Shown here: positions 7,571-14,387 of the stretch, piece after piece
Layout of the letters: the number at the start of each line of letters is the position of its first letter
Numbering within the stretch: position 1 is the first letter of the stretch
NCBI GenBank assembly: GCA_017461585.1
Contig: JAFTYM010000004.1
Coordinates: 1 to 64,000 of the forward strand
From: Oscillospiraceae bacterium
GTDB taxonomy: Bacteria; Bacillota; Clostridia; Oscillospirales; Oscillospiraceae
Direction: 5' to 3'
Length of the DNA: 64,000 nt
The notes under the pieces: generated by a model
Told to the model about the DNA's origin: nothing
The model's database searches: none
Seen by the model: only the letters and a program-made list of their open reading frames with translations
Translations under genes and position numbers: made by a program

Positions 7571-9606
7571 GTGAAATGCGTTACGGATATGTAGGCAAAA
7601 TTGCCCGAATCAACCTTACAACAAGCACTGTGGAAATGATCTCCACATTTGACTATGTTCCCGAGTATATCGGCGGCAGACTGGTCTGCAACAAGATCTT
7701 CTGGGACAACGTCAAGCCCGGCACAGGTGCCCTTGACCCCGAAAATATGCTTATCTACATGACAGGTGCAACTACCGCAACGGGTATCCCCACAGGCGGC
7801 CGCTCCGTCTTTACAGGCATCTCCCCCAACAGCTTCCCCGAGCAGTACGTCTGGTCAGGTATGGGCGGTTGGCTTGGTGCCGAGCTGAAATTTGCAGGCT
7901 TTGACGGTTTTATCATCGAGGGTAAGGCAGAAAAGCACACATATATCTACATAGAAGACGGTAAGGTAGAGCTTCTTCCTGCCGACGATTTGTGGGGTCT
8001 TATGGTACACCCCACACAGAAAAAACTTGAGGAAAAGCACGGCAAGGACGTTAAGAGCATGGTTATCGGCCCTGCAGGTGAAAACCTTATGCGAAACGCT
8101 ACCGTCACCACAAGTAACGACAGCGTAGCTGCAAAGGGCGGCTTCGGCGCTGTTTTCGGCTCCAAGAACCTAAAGGCTATCACCGTCCGCGGTCACGGCG
8201 TTGTCCGCCCCTATGACATTGACAAGCTTTTCGAGCTTCGTATGAAGATGGCAAATCCCACCATGCGCCCCTGCCCTGTTGTCCGTGAGGCAACTCACGG
8301 TATGGACGGCAACATGATCCCTGTTGAGGGCGGCTGGCTGCGCGGTCAGGTAGCCTGCAGCCACGGCTGCAACCAGCATTGCAACCGCCTTATGATGGAC
8401 ATGAAGTCCGCATTTTCCGACGAGCGCATCAATCAAGTTGAAAAGTGCGTCGGTATCTTTGCCTACGGCTATCAGGAGGACTGCTCATGGTCTCCCATCC
8501 AAAACTTTGAGACAGAGCGCAACCACTTCCTGCCCTGCAAAATGCTGAGTATGGAAAATCCTCCCCCCGATTTTGAAGACCCCTACGCACCTGAGCTGTT
8601 TAAGCAGGTAAGAGGCGACATTGTAAACTTCTGGAAGCCCGACTTTGACAAGGGCAGCGTCATGATGGATATGTGCAACCAGTACGGCATCGACAAGTGG
8701 GATGTTATTGTATGGTTCATGACATGGCTGTCCATGTGCAAACAGGAAGGCTTACTTGAGGACATGGACTTCGGCATGGAAGTCGACGTTGAAAACGAGG
8801 AGTTTGTAAAATACTTCCTCGATATGATAACCTACCGCAAGGGCAAATACGGTCCTATCTTTGCCGAAGGCATGGCAAGAGCCATCAGGACTTTAGGCAA
8901 GGAAAAGTTCGGCGACAGCATCTATCACGGCAGATATTCCCAGATGATAAATAAGCCGCTTGACCTGCCCGTAAGCCTTGAGACAGCATGGGGACACAGC
9001 TTCCATTGGCAGGGCCGAGGCTTTGAGGGCTCTATCTACAAGGCTGGCTGGGTAGCACACTCTCTCGAGCTCATGACCAGCACCCGCGATATTATGACCA
9101 TCGCCCACTTCCACGACGATTATGAAAACTTCCTTAAATACAGAGACGACCCCTATCACAGCCGCGAGCTTGTTGATGCGGTCATCTTCAACGAAAACAA
9201 GGCAGAGCTTAAAGACAGCGTCACCACATGTGAGTGGCAGAGTCCCGACATCTACTGGCCCGACATGGAGGCTCAGATGTATGAAGCTGCAACAGGTATC
9301 CCCACCACTCAGGAAGACCTTGACTTTGCTTCCGAAAGAAGCCGCCTTATCTTCCGTGCGATTCTGATAAGAAACTTCGGCAGAACTCGTGAGATGGAAG
9401 TTAACGCCGTTTTCCCCGCGCTGACAATTCCCGACACCTTCGGTGAAGTTGCCACATGGGAAGAGTGGAACGACCTTGTTGACCTTTACTACGAAGTAAA
9501 GGACTGGGACAAGGAGACAGGCTGGCCCACAAGAGAGGTCTACGAAAAGTACGGACTTAAATACATTGCCGATGAGCTTGAAGCTCTGGGCAAGTTACCT
9601 CAGTAA
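7567..9606 (+). CDS. Aldehyde:ferredoxin oxidoreductase family tungsten enzyme
   Basis: 679 aa, longer than the roughly 605 aa of Pyrococcus AOR. The N-terminal AOR fold is clear: GYVGKIARINL, PTGGRSVFTG, GAELKFAGFDGFIIEG and GAVFGSKNLKAI. Family members bind a tungsten bis-pyranopterin and one [4Fe-4S] cluster. The expected cluster motif appears as CSHGCNQHC (CX3CX3C), not the classical CX2CX3C. The start at 7567 overlaps the ferredoxin stop and has GGAGG upstream; an open frame from 7504 is an extension without support. The reaction could be aldehyde or carboxylate interconversion, or reduction of an aromatic or acyl-CoA substrate; not resolvable here. Confidence 0.85.
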   Translation: MSEMRYGYVGKIARINLTTSTVEMISTFDYVPEYIGGRLVCNKIFWDNVKPGTGALDPENMLIYMTGATTATGIPTGGRSVFTGISPNSFPEQYVWSGMGGWLGAELKFAGFDGFIIEGKAEKHTYIYIEDGKVELLPADDLWGLMVHPTQKKLEEKHGKDVKSMVIGPAGENLMRNATVTTSNDSVAAKGGFGAVFGSKNLKAITVRGHGVVRPYDIDKLFELRMKMANPTMRPCPVVREATHGMDGNMIPVEGGWLRGQVACSHGCNQHCNRLMMDMKSAFSDERINQVEKCVGIFAYGYQEDCSWSPIQNFETERNHFLPCKMLSMENPPPDFEDPYAPELFKQVRGDIVNFWKPDFDKGSVMMDMCNQYGIDKWDVIVWFMTWLSMCKQEGLLEDMDFGMEVDVENEEFVKYFLDMITYRKGKYGPIFAEGMARAIRTLGKEKFGDSIYHGRYSQMINKPLDLPVSLETAWGHSFHWQGRGFEGSIYKAGWVAHSLELMTSTRDIMTIAHFHDDYENFLKYRDDPYHSRELVDAVIFNENKAELKDSVTTCEWQSPDIYWPDMEAQMYEAATGIPTTQEDLDFASERSRLIFRAILIRNFGRTREMEVNAVFPALTIPDTFGEVATWEEWNDLVDLYYEVKDWDKETGWPTREVYEKYGLKYIADELEALGKLPQ

Positions 9607-9633
9607 AAATTAATTGAAAAGGAGTATATAACC

Positions 9634-10395
9634 ATGGGTAGAATGGACGGTAAAATCGCAGTTGTGACCGGCGCAGGCTCCGGTATTGGCCGCGGTATCG
9701 CAGTAATGTTCGCAAAGGAAGGCGCAAAGGTCGTTTGCGCAAGCCGTGGAGTACAGGCAGGCAACGAGACACTTGAGATGATCAAGGCTGTTGGCGGCGA
9801 GGGCATCTTCGTCTCTACAGACGTATCCGACAAGGACGCTATCAAGAACCTCCACAAGGTAGCTCTTGAAACTTACGGCAACGTAACAACTCTCGTTAAC
9901 AGCGCAGGCATCCTCGTACACAAGCCCTTCCTTGAGCACAACGACGATGATCTTCAGAAGGTTTACGACACAAACTTCAAGGGTTATGTATGGATGATGC
10001 AGGAGTTTATGCCCACACTTGTAAAGCACGGTCACTCCTCTATCCTCAACGTAGCTTCCATCTCCGTTTCCAAGCCTGAAACAAACGCATATATGTACGG
10101 CGCTATGAAGGCTGGAATTGACATCATGACAAGAAACCTTGTCCGTGAATTTTCTTGCCAGGGCGTTCGTCTCAACGTTGTTTGCCCCGGTCCTGTAAAT
10201 ACAAACATGACTCCTCAGGAGGTTAAGGACAGTCCCGAAATTCAGGCTCAGATGTGCCGCGATGTTTGCCCCGTTGGCAGACTCGGTATTCCCGATGACA
10301 TTGCTTACGCTGCAACATGGCTCTGCTCCGACGAAGCTGACTGGGTAACAGGCAGCACGATCGTTGTAGACGGCGGCGCCTGCATGATGGGCTAA
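9634..10395 (+). CDS. SDR-family NAD(P)-dependent oxidoreductase
   Basis: 253 aa classical short-chain dehydrogenase. It shows the cofactor motif TGAGSGIGRG (residues about 12-21), NSAG, the catalytic serine in NVASIS, YGAMKAG (YxxxK) and the C-terminal GGACMMG. AAAGGAG precedes the ATG by 10 nt. It lies 27 bp after the AOR gene and is probably co-transcribed, so it may reduce or oxidise the substrate or product of that enzyme. Specificity (3-oxoacyl, hydroxysteroid or sugar) cannot be read from the sequence. Confidence 0.85.
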   Translation: MGRMDGKIAVVTGAGSGIGRGIAVMFAKEGAKVVCASRGVQAGNETLEMIKAVGGEGIFVSTDVSDKDAIKNLHKVALETYGNVTTLVNSAGILVHKPFLEHNDDDLQKVYDTNFKGYVWMMQEFMPTLVKHGHSSILNVASISVSKPETNAYMYGAMKAGIDIMTRNLVREFSCQGVRLNVVCPGPVNTNMTPQEVKDSPEIQAQMCRDVCPVGRLGIPDDIAYAATWLCSDEADWVTGSTIVVDGGACMMG

Positions 10396-10428
10396 ACCGC
10401 TTCATCGAAAAACAAATTATAAATTATT

Positions 10429-10450
10429 GCGGCGGGCTTTTCCCCGCCGC
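10429..10450 (+). terminator. GC-rich hairpin after SDR gene
   Basis: GCGGCGGG and CCCGCCGC with a 6-nt loop between the SDR stop and the next gene. It is followed by ATATTTAT and not a clean T run, so it may terminate only weakly or act as an mRNA end stabiliser. Confidence 0.5.
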
Positions 10451-10469
10451 ATATTTATAGGTGATATTT

Positions 10470-11147
10470 ATGAAATACACTACACTTCTTTTCGACAGCG
10501 ACGACACACTTTTAGACTTTGCCGCCGCTGAAATGCAGGCGCTCAAAGTGACTTTTGCAAGCTTTGCGCCCGATGTAGGGAGCGAGATTACCGCAAAATA
10601 TAAAGAAATAAACCGCAGTCTGTGGGCATCTTACGAACGTGGCGAAATCGCGCGTGACGATATTTTTTCACGCCGCTTTACAGAGACCTTCGCACACTTC
10701 GGCGTAACACTTCCCGACATTGACATCGCGGATTTCTATCAGACCAAGCTGTCTGAATGCCACGAGCTTCTTGACGGCACAGCCGATGTCTTGGAGGCAC
10801 TTTGCGGAAAATTTAATATGCACATTATCACAAACGGCAAAAAATCCACTCAGCAGCGCCGCCTTTTTGATGCAGGCATTGAGAAATATTTCGGAAAATT
10901 CTTCATCTCCGAGGACATGGGCACGCAAAAGCCGTCTGCCAAATTTTTCGACATCGTCTTTGACGAGCTGTGCATTTCACGCGATGAAGCCCTTATTATC
11001 GGCGACTCTTATTCGTCGGACATTTCAGGCGGTATAAACGCTCACGTTGATACCTGCTGGCTCAACCCCAAGTGTTTAAAGCCCACCGGTGATGCCCCCA
11101 CCTTTGAGATAAAGCACCTTCGCGAGCTTTTGGAGATACTTTTATGA
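10470..11147 (+). CDS. YjjG-type HAD nucleotidase
   Basis: 225 aa. HAD motif I is LLFDSDDTLLDF, motif II IITNGKK, then the conserved lysine in GTQKPSAKFF and the acidic pair in IIGDSYSSDISGG. The layout matches the YjjG family of non-canonical pyrimidine 5'-nucleotidases, which clear damaged nucleotides. The ATG at 10470 has AGGTGAT 5 nt upstream; a GTG at 10461 lies inside that site and is rejected. The pseudouridine synthase gene overlaps its end (ATGA). Confidence 0.8.
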   Translation: MKYTTLLFDSDDTLLDFAAAEMQALKVTFASFAPDVGSEITAKYKEINRSLWASYERGEIARDDIFSRRFTETFAHFGVTLPDIDIADFYQTKLSECHELLDGTADVLEALCGKFNMHIITNGKKSTQQRRLFDAGIEKYFGKFFISEDMGTQKPSAKFFDIVFDELCISRDEALIIGDSYSSDISGGINAHVDTCWLNPKCLKPTGDAPTFEIKHLRELLEILL

Positions 11148-11785
11148 GAATACTTTTTGAAGACAAACACCTTTTGGTGGCAGAAAAGGATGCAGGAATT
11201 TTGTCCGAGCCAGACGGTTCTGGAAATGACATTGTCACCCTCTGCTCGCAGTACACGAAAAGCGAGTGTTTTCCCGTTCACAGACTTGACCGCGGAACAG
11301 GCGGCGTCATGGTGCTGGCTAAGACCAAGCAGTGTGCAGGAAAGCTCTCCGCGCTGGTTTCTGAACGCGCCTTTTCCAAGGAGTATCTTGCTGTCATAAA
11401 AGGATGCCCCGAGGAAAAAGAGGGCGTTTTCAAGAATCTTTTGTTCAAAGACTCCCGTAAAAACAAGAGTTTTGTTATATCAAGACCACGAAAGGGCGTT
11501 AAAGAGGCGTCTTTGGAGTACCGCGTTTTGGACAGCCGCGAGGAGACATCCCTTGTTCTCGTAAAGCTTCACACAGGGCGTACCCATCAGATACGCGTTC
11601 AGTTTGCATCCCGCAAAATGCCCCTTTTGGGCGACGGTAAATACGGCAGCCGTGATAATAAATGCGAGACCGCACTACACAGCTGCAGATTATCATTCAA
11701 ACATCCCATGACAGGTCAGGAGGTGTGCTGCACTTCCCTTCCCCCGAGAGAATATCCGTGGGATATGTTTGAAATTGAGATATGA
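11144..11785 (+). CDS. RluA-family pseudouridine synthase
   Basis: 213 aa. The catalytic motif HRLDRGTGGVMVLAK (Asp in HRLDRGTGG) and the C-terminal HTGRTHQIRVQFA and GDGKYG blocks are diagnostic of the RluA/YdaP family, which isomerises uridine in rRNA or tRNA. No S4 domain is present. The start overlaps the nucleotidase stop by ATGA, so the two are co-translated. The target RNA is unknown. Confidence 0.88.
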   Translation: MRILFEDKHLLVAEKDAGILSEPDGSGNDIVTLCSQYTKSECFPVHRLDRGTGGVMVLAKTKQCAGKLSALVSERAFSKEYLAVIKGCPEEKEGVFKNLLFKDSRKNKSFVISRPRKGVKEASLEYRVLDSREETSLVLVKLHTGRTHQIRVQFASRKMPLLGDGKYGSRDNKCETALHSCRLSFKHPMTGQEVCCTSLPPREYPWDMFEIEI

Positions 11786-11794
11786 TATAAAATT

Positions 11795-11921
11795 GCCTCC
11801 CTCTGACGAGGGAGGTGGCTTTTTGCAAAGCAAAAAGTCGGAGGGAGAGCCACTTTCAATACGGCATATCTCTCCCTCAGTCATCGCTTACGCGCTGACA
11901 GCTCCCTCGTCAGAGGGAGCC
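11795..11921. repeat. MITE-like element with hairpin ends
   Basis: Left end 11795-11815 and right end 11901-11921 are near-perfect inverted copies (GCCTCCCTCTGACGAGGGAG and its reverse complement with one change). Each end is itself a small hairpin (CCTCCCTC/GAGGGAGG). The inside holds TTTTTGC-AAAG-CAAAAAG. No coding frame of note. It fills the gap between the pseudouridine synthase and the XRE gene and may double as a terminator. Confidence 0.65.
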
Positions 11922-11963
11922 TTAAACGTAATCCTCACAAACAAAAAACGAGTTAGCTAATTT

Positions 11964-12176
11964 TTATTTATACGGCTGCTTTATCTCCGTAAGTCCCAGA
12001 ATGTAGTCTGTGCTTGTATCATAAAACTTTGCAAGTTTGATAAGCACATGCGTCGGTATATCATTTTCGCCTGTCTCATATTTGGAATAGCCTGTCTGTG
12101 ACATATTAAGCATTTTTGCAACCTGCGTCTGGTTCAAATCCTTGTCCTCACGCAGCGCTCTTATTCTCGGATACAT
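11964..12176 (-). CDS. Small XRE-family repressor
   Basis: 70 aa consisting of one Cro/C1-type helix-turn-helix: RIRALREDKDLNQTQVAK, then MSQTGYSKYETGENDIP as the recognition region. AGGAG lies 9 nt upstream of the ATG at 12176; in-frame ATGs at 12185 and 12182 touch or crowd that site and are rejected. Two matching inverted repeats lie just upstream (12206-12220 and 12231-12245), as expected for its own operators. It likely represses the divergent promoter at 12222-12250 and possibly its own. Confidence 0.82.
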   Translation of the reverse strand: MYPRIRALREDKDLNQTQVAKMLNMSQTGYSKYETGENDIPTHVLIKLAKFYDTSTDYILGLTEIKQPYK

Positions 12177-12205
12177 AAACATCATCTCCTGATGACATTG
12201 TATGT

Positions 12206-12220
12206 AATCTGAAACAGGTT
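12206..12220. promoter_or_regulatory. Operator 1 for the small XRE repressor
   Basis: AATCTGAAACAGGTT, an inverted repeat (AATCT/AGGTT imperfect) closely matching operator 2, 25 bp away centre to centre. It lies directly upstream of the rightward -35 box. Confidence 0.55.
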
Positions 12221-12221
12221 A

Positions 12222-12250
12222 TTGACTTTTAACCTGAAATAGGTTATATT
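12222..12250 (+). promoter_or_regulatory. Rightward promoter with embedded operator
   Basis: TTGACT at 12222-12227, a 17-bp spacer, then TATATT at 12245-12250. Operator 2 lies in the spacer, so a bound repressor would block RNA polymerase. It drives the small membrane-protein frame at 12336. Confidence 0.7.
12231..12245. promoter_or_regulatory. Operator 2 for the small XRE repressor
   Basis: AACCTGAAATAGGTT, with perfect 5-bp arms AACCT/AGGTT around a 5-bp centre, placed between the -35 and -10 boxes of the rightward promoter. Confidence 0.65.
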
Positions 12251-12335
12251 TTTGTGTATTCCGCAGTTTACAGCTCATATATTTTCTGTGAATACAGCAT
12301 TTTCAGCTCGCTTTGCGAGAGATTGGAGCAATACG

Positions 12336-12821
12336 ATGTTACTTGGAATAGCAGTCGCTGTGGCTGCTGTGACCGCGTGTGCATTTTGGCGTGTCATACA
12401 CCTGTCTGCCAAAACAAAAGCGTCTACCTCACATTCATCAGACCTTGTCCCGCTGACAACAGTTTCTATTTTTAATACATCTTCCGCATCAGTCATTGAC
12501 AACACGGTATATACAGATATCTCCGGTAATAATACAATTATCGGCACTTACAGCTTCGACCACTTTAATTCTGAAGGCGCCGCAGTTTTTACAGTGCGGT
12601 GCAGAGGCACAATTGTCGGTACAATAACGGAATGTGAACTTGTATGTACTGCTGTCATCACCTGCACGCACAGCAGCATCAAAGCAACTCACTCTTTTAA
12701 CATATCAAGCGGCACCATACGCGATCATGTGCACCATGAAACTGTCGCAGAATACAAAGGCAATTCAATTGCCGCCTCTGCAGCTTTTATATGTCTAACT
12801 GTTTCTGATAATTCCGTGTAA
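12336..12821 (+). CDS. Hypothetical small membrane-anchored protein under XRE control
   Basis: 161 aa, not recognised. One N-terminal hydrophobic segment (LLGIAVAVAAVTACAFW, residues 2-18) is followed by a Ser/Thr/Val-rich, probably beta-rich region with several cysteines (VRCRG, ECEL, VCTAV, ITCTH). GGAG lies 8 nt before the ATG at 12336, and a good promoter with operators lies about 85 bp upstream; a TTG at 12252 would sit before the transcription start. Codon use is less regular than in neighbours and other frames are partly open, so it could be spurious. The stop overlaps the left arm of the split terminator at 12820. Confidence 0.45.
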   Translation: MLLGIAVAVAAVTACAFWRVIHLSAKTKASTSHSSDLVPLTTVSIFNTSSASVIDNTVYTDISGNNTIIGTYSFDHFNSEGAAVFTVRCRGTIVGTITECELVCTAVITCTHSSIKATHSFNISSGTIRDHVHHETVAEYKGNSIAASAAFICLTVSDNSV

Positions 12822-12836
12822 TAAAAAGCTCCCACT
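12820..12836. terminator. Left arm of a terminator split by a repeat element
   Basis: AATAAAAAGCTCCCACT is the exact inverted partner of AGTGGGAGCTTTTTATT at 13122-13138. Joined, they form a standard bidirectional terminator between the rightward ORF ending at 12821 and the leftward gene ending at 13152. The 279-bp element now lies in its loop. Confidence 0.75.
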
Positions 12837-12838
12837 TT

Positions 12839-13117
12839 AGGCGCGGTGAGACAAGAAAGCATATGCCCGAAAAGCAATCTTTTACCCGTAAGCATTGTTA
12901 TTTAAACTTGACATACACCAAGCATGTCTGCGTTTAAATGCCTCGCTTACAGGCAAAATCTTAACTTTTCGGGTGCAAGCAGTTTAGAAACTTAAAATTT
13001 TTGTTATCACGAAATGAAAAGCACAGGAAATACTTGTTTGTATTTCCGAGCATTTTCATGATGTGAGAGCGTAAATTTTTGTTTCTAAACCATATGTATT
13101 CTTATCTCACCGCGCCT
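12839..13117 (+). repeat. Copy 1 of the cloverleaf-like structured repeat
   Basis: Terminal inverted repeats: AGGCGCGGTGAGA at the left, TCTCACCGCGCCT at the right, continuing imperfectly to CATATG. Arm A: 12866-12893 pairs with 12945-12973, with inner stem ATTTAAAC (12900-12907)/GTTTAAAT (12932-12939). Arm B: GTTTAGAAAC (12982-12991)/GTTTCTAAAC (13081-13090), with an inner 20-bp imperfect hairpin 13014-13033/13040-13059. TTTAG flanks both sides (12836-12840 and 13117-13121), a possible 5-bp target duplication. There is no convincing ORF inside. Confidence 0.8.
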
Positions 13118-13121
13118 TTAG

Positions 13122-13138
13122 AGTGGGAGCTTTTTATT
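13122..13138. terminator. Right arm of the split terminator
   Basis: AGTGGGAGCTTTTTATT, perfect inverted partner of 12820-12836; see that entry. Termination for the flanking genes may be altered because 285 bases separate the arms. Confidence 0.75.
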
Positions 13139-13151
13139 ATGCAAAATGTTT

Positions 13152-14147
13152 TTAGAACATTTCCTTGCTCATGTTGTCGATCTCTTCGCAGAGAGCTTCG
13201 TAAACACCGGGGTAGTTGGAAAGGGGCAGACCCTGAGATGCGCTGGGGATCCAGTATGTCTTGTTCTTACCAAACTCTTCGCAAGCCTGACGAACCTTAG
13301 CTGCAACGATCTCTCTTGTCCAGCCGGGGAAGTCAACTTCTGCAGAGTCGATACCGCCCATGAATGTGATCTGACCTGCATACTTCTCCTGAAGAGCTGC
13401 AATGTCGTTGGAGCGCATAACGCCCTGCCAGATGTCGATGCCCATCTCGATCATGTAGGGAACGAGAGTTGCTGCATAGGAGTCAGAGTGGTGCATGATT
13501 ACTTCAACACCGTGCTCCTTGTAGTAGCCGTAAACCTTCTTGTATGCATCAAGGAAGAACTCCTCGAACATAGCGGGAGAGATGAATGTGGAGATCTGAG
13601 AGCCCCAGTCATCGTGATGGAAGAGACAGTCGGGCTTGAGGTAGTGGCAAACCTGCTTTGCGTACTCAAGCTCCCAATCTGCGATGTAGTCGATCATTTC
13701 CTTAAGTGCTTCGGGCTCTGTGTAGAAAGCCTCGAGGCAGTTTGTGATCTCCATCAGATAGTGGCACTGCTCGAAGATGCCGGGTGCATAGAATACTGTA
13801 GCGAGGTATTCGTTACGGTCGATCTTGTTGAACTCTTCAACGAAGGGAGCCCAATCTTCATCTGTGAAGTCCAGAGAAGGAGCCTTTACATAGTCTCTCC
13901 AGTTTTCGATGTCCTTGCAGACGATGTGCTCAGCATCGTGTACGGGGAAGGAACCAGGAGTACCTACGGGCCAGGACTTTGTAACGCCCCAACCGTCTAC
14001 AGTGGGCTCGCCGCCATATGTGGGCTGGGGATACTTAACTGTGTAAGGTGTTGCAAAGCTGATTGCAAAAGGCTCATACTGGTTAACAAATCTGTCGGGG
14101 TTGCCGCCGCGGATTGTTTCCATAAGATTCTGTCTTTTTGTAAGCAT
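13152..14147 (-). CDS. Uroporphyrinogen decarboxylase (URO-D) family protein
   Basis: 331 aa with the URO-D TIM-barrel pattern: start RQNLMETIRGGNPDRFV, FHHDDWGSQ near the middle, MHHSDSYAATLVPYMIEMG and the C-terminal FMGGIDSAEV. True heme-pathway HemE enzymes have other N-terminal arginine motifs; this form is closer to clostridial corrinoid- or O-demethylation-linked methyltransferase relatives, and no heme genes are near. AAAGGAAG lies upstream of the start. It is monocistronic, with a candidate promoter at 14220-14249. The exact substrate is unknown. Confidence 0.8.
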   Translation of the reverse strand: MLTKRQNLMETIRGGNPDRFVNQYEPFAISFATPYTVKYPQPTYGGEPTVDGWGVTKSWPVGTPGSFPVHDAEHIVCKDIENWRDYVKAPSLDFTDEDWAPFVEEFNKIDRNEYLATVFYAPGIFEQCHYLMEITNCLEAFYTEPEALKEMIDYIADWELEYAKQVCHYLKPDCLFHHDDWGSQISTFISPAMFEEFFLDAYKKVYGYYKEHGVEVIMHHSDSYAATLVPYMIEMGIDIWQGVMRSNDIAALQEKYAGQITFMGGIDSAEVDFPGWTREIVAAKVRQACEEFGKNKTYWIPSASQGLPLSNYPGVYEALCEEIDNMSKEMF

Positions 14148-14219
14148 TGTCTATATTCTTCCTTTCATGTGTATCAAACTCTCCTTATTGCAGGAGCACA
14201 GTTTTCTGCATAATAGTTT

Positions 14220-14249
14220 ATCATATTGTGCCAAATTAGTAAAGTACAA
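14220..14249 (-). promoter_or_regulatory. Candidate promoter of the URO-D gene
   Basis: On the minus strand TTGTAC (14244-14249), an 18-bp spacer, then TATGAT (14220-14225), about 75 bp upstream of the start codon. Confidence 0.45.
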
Positions 14250-14387
14250 TTTCTTATCAGCCCCTGTTTTAAACTCTTTTTTGTTCTAACGCACAAAATT
14301 GCATTACTCATTTTTATTCAGACACATAAAGCAAATTTTTGTTTCTTCTCCTATACTTTATAATATAAATATATAAGGAGGAGAACT

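Noticed and set aside
13146-14213. Long open frame (355 codons) opposite the URO-D gene
   Set aside because: Same type of antisense shadow; the URO-D family match decides the coding strand.
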